From Bacteroidales bacterium UBA2287 (GTDB lineage Bacteria > Bacteroidota > Bacteroidia > Bacteroidales > Tenuifilaceae): a stretch of 24,171 bases of DNA. Of this stretch, positions 22,427 to 24,171 are shown piece by piece. Under the pieces are notes generated by a model. That model did no database searches. It saw only the letters and a program-made list of their open reading frames with translations, and was not told where the DNA came from. The stretch covers positions 1 through 24,171 of the forward strand of contig DDWL01000023.1 in the NCBI GenBank assembly GCA_002345675.1, written 5' to 3'. A program made the position numbers and the translations under genes. How positions within the stretch are numbered: the stretch's first letter is position 1; every line of letters begins with the position of its first letter.

Positions 22427-22444
22427 CTCCGATAACTATAAGGG
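22427..22444. repeat. CCCGATA palindrome, degenerate copy
   Basis: CTCCGATAACTATAAGGG keeps CCGATAACTAT of the intact copy at 18636-18653, but the right arm has decayed. It directly follows the third CACAAAG repeat. Confidence 0.5.
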
Positions 22445-22548
22445 TTATTGTAGCACCTCAAAAAATGAATTAGCCAAATTACATTAACACATTTTCGTGT
22501 TTAAACGAATTTTACTACTTTGCACACGCAAAATTAAAACACCAAAAA

Positions 22549-23928
22549 ATGAAAAGAATACTTTATTTCGCACTTATTGGGCTAGTTGCCGTTTCGTGCG
22601 GTGAAAAAAAATTACAAAAAACATCAATAACTGGAATAGTTTCGAACTACTCCGACACAATCGTTCGGATTACTAGCAAAGGAATTACCGACACAGTATT
22701 TATAAATAGCGAAGGTAATTTTAAGTACGACAAAATGATTTCGCAACCAATTTACCTAAGCATTCGTATTGGTCGCCCAACATTAACTGTTTACCTTGCA
22801 CCTGGCGAAACCCTTCAAATTAAACACGACTTTGCAAATAAAATAAACGAAGTTGCTTACGAAGGAACTCTTGCTGTTCCAAACCAAAAAGTTGCCCAAA
22901 CAAATAGCGCTATAAAAGCTGCTATGCCCGATTTTAGAGGGCTTTACTCCCAACCAATTTGCATTTTCGAGGCTAAAATCGATTCGATTAAACAACTTGC
23001 CCTTAACATATTAGCAAGCGAAGATTTGAAGGATTATAAAGCATTTGTGAAATTCGAAACTAACCGAATTAATTACCAAATGCTTAGCATGCAGCTCGAT
23101 TACCCTTTTTACAATGCAAACTTTACAAGTAAAGAGCTAAAAGCCGACAGCATCGATTTTCCTTATATGGCTCAATTAGACCTAAACAACCAAGAGAGCA
23201 CCCAAATTCCTGAGTACCTAAGCCTGGTTAATAAATACGTTTACTCGCTCCACACACTAAATTTAGAAAAAAACAAGAACAGGTCGAACTTCGAAACTAA
23301 AGTAATGCTTTTCGACCTAACCGATTCGCTTATTACCAATCAGGAAATAAATGACTTTATTAAGATGGAATCGGCAATGGAAGCCATTAACTTCGAAAGC
23401 CTCGACGATGCAAAAAATGCTGCTGAACTATTCCTAAAAAGCGCAAAAACACCTGAGTATATTAGCATTATTAATGGTGCGCATAGTAAGCGCATGCTTT
23501 TAGCACCTGGTAAACATGCTCCAACATTTACGCTAACTGGTATCGACGGAAAAGAGTATAGCCTATCCGATTTTACAGGAAACTTAGTTTACATCGACTT
23601 TTGGGCTACTTGGTGCCGCCCATGCCGCGAGCAAATTCCACATTTTGCAAAAGTTAAGGAGCTGTATGTTGGCAAACCAATTGTTTTTGTTGCAATTTCG
23701 GTTGACGACGACATTGAGGCTTGGAAAAAAATGGTTAATGAGCAAGGCTTAAAGGGTATTCAGGTTCATGCCGACAAGGCTTGGTCGTCCGATGTGGTTA
23801 AAAACTATCAGATAAAAGGTATTCCAACCTTTGTTCTTATCGACCAAACTGGGAATATAATTGAATACAATGCTCCTCGCCCATCGAGCACCGACCTTAC
23901 AATGCTTATCGACAAGTACATAAAGTAA
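22549..23928 (+). CDS. TlpA/ResA-like thiol-disulfide lipoprotein (DUF4369 type)
   Basis: 459 aa with an SPII signal (MKRILYFALIGLVAVSC, lipidated Cys17). Residues about 25-110 are a beta-rich domain like DUF4369, then a helical linker, and a C-terminal thioredoxin fold of the AhpC/TSA-Redoxin TlpA type from about 322 (GKHAPTFTLTGIDGKEYSLS). The active site is WATWCRPC with Cys356 and Cys359; cis-Pro426 lies in GIPTFVLID. These periplasmic-facing lipoproteins reduce or exchange disulfides, for example in cytochrome maturation or oxidative defence; the substrate here is unknown. After the lipid Cys comes GEKK, not acidic residues, so inner-leaflet (periplasmic) orientation is expected. A near -7 (CTACTTTG, 22515-22522) lies upstream. 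No clear terminator follows within 100 nt. Confidence 0.9.
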   Translation: MKRILYFALIGLVAVSCGEKKLQKTSITGIVSNYSDTIVRITSKGITDTVFINSEGNFKYDKMISQPIYLSIRIGRPTLTVYLAPGETLQIKHDFANKINEVAYEGTLAVPNQKVAQTNSAIKAAMPDFRGLYSQPICIFEAKIDSIKQLALNILASEDLKDYKAFVKFETNRINYQMLSMQLDYPFYNANFTSKELKADSIDFPYMAQLDLNNQESTQIPEYLSLVNKYVYSLHTLNLEKNKNRSNFETKVMLFDLTDSLITNQEINDFIKMESAMEAINFESLDDAKNAAELFLKSAKTPEYISIINGAHSKRMLLAPGKHAPTFTLTGIDGKEYSLSDFTGNLVYIDFWATWCRPCREQIPHFAKVKELYVGKPIVFVAISVDDDIEAWKKMVNEQGLKGIQVHADKAWSSDVVKNYQIKGIPTFVLIDQTGNIIEYNAPRPSSTDLTMLIDKYIK

Positions 23929-24045
23929 CGTGAGTTCGAGGTAAGTTTAACACAGAGGTTTTTGTTTTGCATTTTACAAATTGATTGTTTTAATACGATT
24001 CGAATTCACCAGGATGATGTTAATTGCTATTGAGAAGAGCACAGA

Positions 24046-24078
24046 CCCCGAAATCCCGATAGTTATCGGGAATCGGGG
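24046..24078. repeat. Nested CCCGATA palindrome, copy 2
   Basis: The core TCCCGATAGTTATCGGGA (24054-24071) is the reverse complement of the copy at 18636-18653. It is enclosed by a second pair of arms, CCCCGA (24046-24051) and TCGGGG (24073-24078), giving a nested stem of 13 bp with small internal loops. GGCACAGAGGG follows, with no T run. Confidence 0.75.
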
Positions 24079-24087
24079 CACAGAGGG

Positions 24088-24119
24088 TTGATGATTTTGC
24101 ATTAATGCAAAACCATCAA
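24088..24119. promoter_or_regulatory. 32-bp near-perfect palindrome
   Basis: The 18-bp perfect palindrome TTTTGCATTAATGCAAAA (24095-24112) is extended by TTGATG (24088-24093) and CATCAA (24114-24119). The only mismatched pair is A24094/C24113. No U run follows, so it looks more like a protein-binding operator, possibly for a gene beyond the right edge, than a terminator. The rest of 23929-24171 shows no gene. Confidence 0.5.
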
Positions 24120-24171
24120 ATTATTCTCACAATTTAATGTAATTCCTGGTATAATGGACAAAAATTAGGCT

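Noticed and set aside
22302..22487. 61-aa open frame after the helicase gene
   Set aside because: It spans the third CACAAAG repeat and the decayed CCCGATA element, and its composition is repeat-derived.

Overview
The window looks like ordinary chromosome of a Bacteroidota (probably Bacteroidales/Marinilabiliales-like) bacterium. Evidence: AT-rich DNA with UAA/UAG-ended genes; several upstream regions carrying the Bacteroidota -7 promoter element TAnnTTTG; two SPII lipoproteins, one with an acidic export signal after the cysteine; a long SecA (1094 aa) of the Bacteroidota type; a DUF4369/TlpA-type thiol-disulfide protein; and MORN/YwqK-like, DUF4384 and TPR-histidine-kinase proteins typical of the phylum. 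No rRNA, tRNA, CRISPR array, phage or transposase gene was seen.

Layout. 1-371: noncoding lead-in. 372-3193 (+): surface-type beta-helix lipoprotein, MORN-repeat protein and an SDR oxidoreductase, separated by strong terminators. 3394-5340 (+): TPR sensor histidine kinase, convergent with a nitroreductase (5354-5911, -). 6154-8349 (+): ornithine aminotransferase and a DUF4384 protein, the latter overlapping tail-to-tail with a PatB/MalY-type aminotransferase (-). 9585-15954 (all -): a small unknown protein, SecA, ferritin and DnaX, most with their own promoter. 16295-17290 (-): fatty acid desaturase, divergent from a nitrilase-family omega-amidase (17812-18597, +). 18991-22248 (+): AddA/RecB-like helicase-nuclease. 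22549-23928 (+): TlpA-like lipoprotein.

The genes are mostly housekeeping and independently transcribed: DNA replication/repair (dnaX, helicase-nuclease), protein export (secA), iron storage (ferritin), nitrogen and amino-acid metabolism (ornithine aminotransferase, C-S lyase, omega-amidase), lipid desaturation and envelope proteins. No multi-gene defence or biosynthetic system is evident.

The most notable signal is in dnaX. The ATPase part ends at a UGA six bases after a run of ten A residues that contains A AAA AAG, and a 227-codon tail lies open in the -1 frame. This is the architecture expected for programmed frameshifting or transcriptional slippage producing gamma and tau. The second is noncoding: palindromic intergenic repeats, including three tandem copies at an exact 112-bp period between two divergent genes, a CACAAAG-rich family, an 18-bp CCCGATA palindrome found intact twice, and a 32-bp near-perfect palindrome at the window end.
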